From positions 136,048-200,047 of the forward strand of contig CAMTWO010000031.1 of the NCBI GenBank assembly GCA_947085405.1: DNA of 64,000 nt, in the 5' to 3' direction. The notes beneath the pieces are model-generated. The model was not told where the DNA came from, did no database searches, and worked only from the letters and a program-made list of their open reading frames with translations. Numbering within the stretch: the stretch's first letter is position 1; each line of letters starts with the position of its first letter. Position numbers and translations under genes: made by a program. Of the stretch, positions 62,922 through 64,000 are shown one piece after another. Origin of the DNA: JASEGV01 sp947085405 (GTDB taxonomy: Bacteria; Bacteroidota; Ignavibacteria; UBA10030; BY39).

Positions 62922-62959
62922 AAGAAACGTTCTACGTTTCAAGAAACGTTCTACGTTTC
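62922..62959. repeat. Two tandem 19-bp palindromic repeats
   Basis: AAGAAACGTTCTACGTTTC occurs twice end to end. Each unit contains the perfect inverted repeat GAAACGT-TCT-ACGTTTC. It lies about 115 bp upstream of the aminotransferase start and could be an operator for a dimeric regulator. Confidence 0.6.
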
Positions 62960-63057
62960 AAGAAATGAGGAATCTTTGGAAAATTCTGCAATCTTTCTTA
63001 TCTTTCAAACGAAATCAATTATCAATCAACAATTAACAATTGTTCATTGATAATTAA

Positions 63058-63082
63058 AATGGGCCCGTAGCTCAATCGGATA
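63058..63082 (+). repeat. Partial duplicate of tRNA-Arg(TCT) 5' end
   Basis: AAT then GGGCCCGTAGCTCAATCGG and ATA: 25 bases identical to 63314-63338, the start of the intact tRNA-Arg with three upstream bases. The 231 bp between are palindrome-rich (for example CCCGCC-CTT-GGCGGG near 63224-63238) and match the tRNA-linked insertions at 59 kb and 63.5 kb in layout. Confidence 0.75.
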
Positions 63083-63316
63083 CCCGCCCGACCGAACGTT
63101 AGAGATCTCATTATCGGTCGTTCGCCAGCCCGACAAAGCCGTTCTGGCGGGGGCGGGGAGCAACAGCCTTCTTCGAAAATTGCCCACGAGTGTTTTTTAC
63201 GAGTGGCAGCAATTTTCTGAATCCCGCCCTTGGCGGGATAAGCTGTAGCAAAGAAAAAATGAAGATGAGCATATCGGGTCGATCGTTCTTTAAATAAATT
63301 TGATAAGTAAAATAAT

Positions 63317-63390
<74 letters not shown>

Positions 63391-63435
63391 CAACTAAACG
63401 GAGGCAATCTCTATGAAGGTCTCCGTTTCTTATAA

Positions 63436-63519
63436 GCCGGAGTGGTGGAATTGGCAGACACACCGTGTTCAGGGCGCGGCGTCCGAAAGGTCATGCGGGT
63501 TCAAGTCCCGCCTCCGGCA
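63436..63519 (+). tRNA. tRNA-Leu (CAG)
   Basis: Class II tRNA with a long variable arm. Acceptor GCCGGAG/CTCCGGC, anticodon stem CCGTG/CGCGG with loop TTCAGGG (anticodon CAG), T arm GCGGG-TTCAAGT-CCCGC, discriminator A. Confidence 0.93.
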
Positions 63520-63742
63520 CTTCCAAAATTTCATAAGTTAGCAAATCCCGCTTTTGTGGGGTGCAGCTAACTTATTAGAAATTTTGAGAATCCGCCGAAG
63601 TGAAACGTAGGCGGAAGACCAACGCATCTCACTATTCTAACCCCTTTTACTTTGCCATGTTCCCGTTTAAAAAACAAACGGGATTCTCAATTCGATAATG
63701 TAGTTAGCTTCACTATGTTCGCTAACTCCAATCGAATTGGAA
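63520..63742. repeat. Palindromic elements inserted after tRNA-Leu
   Basis: Element 1 starts TTCCAAAATTTCATAAGTTA and closes with TAACTTATTAGAAATTTTGA then GAATCCGCC and a CCGCC...GGCGG hairpin. Element 2 (about 63683-63742) is in the opposite orientation, with GATTCTCAATTCGAT...ATCGAATTGGAA. Both share the TTCCAA/TTGAGAATCC ends of the elements at 58.9-59.3 kb. The loops and stems differ. Confidence 0.75.
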
Positions 63743-63770
63743 CATGCGGGTTCAAGTCCCGCCTCCGGCA
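63743..63770 (+). repeat. Partial duplicate of tRNA-Leu 3' end
   Basis: 28 bases identical to 63492-63519 (CATGCGGG... to ...CTCCGGCA), the T arm and acceptor end of tRNA-Leu. It lies just beyond the palindromic elements, as if they had inserted into the tRNA and duplicated this part. Confidence 0.8.
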
Positions 63771-64000
63771 CAGCAAGGAAATTCAAAATTCATAATTCGT
63801 TGTTCGATATTCGAAATTCTATCCAAGAATAAATCCGAAATCCAAAATCAGGAGTTTCATTTAACCCAGATTGTTCAATAGGGAAAATATTTCTAATGAC
63901 CGCCATTAGGAAAAAGTGTAGTTAAGTTGTTATTTTATAGTAAGTTGTGCTATATTAGTCGAGCATAAAAACGATAGTTTATCAAGTAAGAAAAGCATAC
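63771..64000. other. AT-rich intergenic end of window
   Basis: No gene or clear structured element recognised. A short ATTAGGAAAAAG/CCTAATGG-type imperfect inverted sequence occurs near 63880-63912. Confidence 0.3.

Overview
The window reads as a low-GC bacterial chromosome, most likely from the Bacteroidota/Ignavibacteria side of the FCB group. This is inferred from gene content: secreted FGE-sulfatase-fold proteins beside a eukaryote-type kinase/phosphatase/FHA set, and a DUF1015 + SerA + class V aminotransferase operon. No rRNA or ribosomal protein is present to confirm it. Chromosome-like DNA lies at both ends and about 49 kb of accessory DNA lies between.

Left end (1-10.2 kb): one leftward operon for Ser/Thr phospho-signalling at the envelope. 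In transcription order it encodes an FHA membrane protein, a PP2C phosphatase, a large secreted repeat protein, two secreted FGE-fold proteins and a membrane Ser/Thr kinase cut by the window edge.

Phage-like module (about 10.7-32.1 kb, rightward): closely packed, often overlapping genes for nucleotide metabolism and DNA replication or repair. These are ThyX, a deoxyribonucleotidase, RecA, a uracil-DNA glycosylase, DNA polymerase III alpha in two separate genes, a metallophosphoesterase, a primase-helicase, two Fe-S RecB/Cas4-like nucleases and an AAA+ ATPase. The module also has a tRNA-Trp, a GH108 lysozyme, a holin-like protein and twin RING-H2-patterned proteins. A 540-nt gene-free stretch (15.06-15.60 kb) folds by inspection into a chain of long perfect stems and is a strong candidate for a large structured phage RNA. 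No capsid, terminase, portal or tail gene is visible, so the phage identity is an inference.

Defence island (32.1-46.0 kb, leftward): a nine-gene, tightly coupled operon. It encodes a nuclease-N6-methyltransferase, HsdS, a DUF3883 nuclease-like protein, a 59-aa protein, a wHTH protein, a DndD-like SMC ATPase, a DndE-HerA fusion, an Hsp70-TPR protein and a short SF1 helicase. DndA, DndB, DndC and a full HsdR are absent. The left junction is scarred by a truncated kinase gene, an HsdS remnant and a 52-bp repeat shared with 13.9 kb.

Second mobile module (46.4-58.9 kb): a broken JAB/RadC gene, a divergent family A DNA polymerase, iteron-like repeats, an excisionase-like HTH, a primase-helicase and two tyrosine recombinases. 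It ends at the 5' half of a tRNA-Arg gene, which is probably the integration target.

Right end (58.9-64 kb): a DUF1015/serine-biosynthesis operon plus tRNA-Arg(TCT) and tRNA-Leu(CAG). Three tRNA loci here each carry partial tRNA duplications separated by palindromic elements with shared ends. This looks like a tRNA-directed small repeat family.
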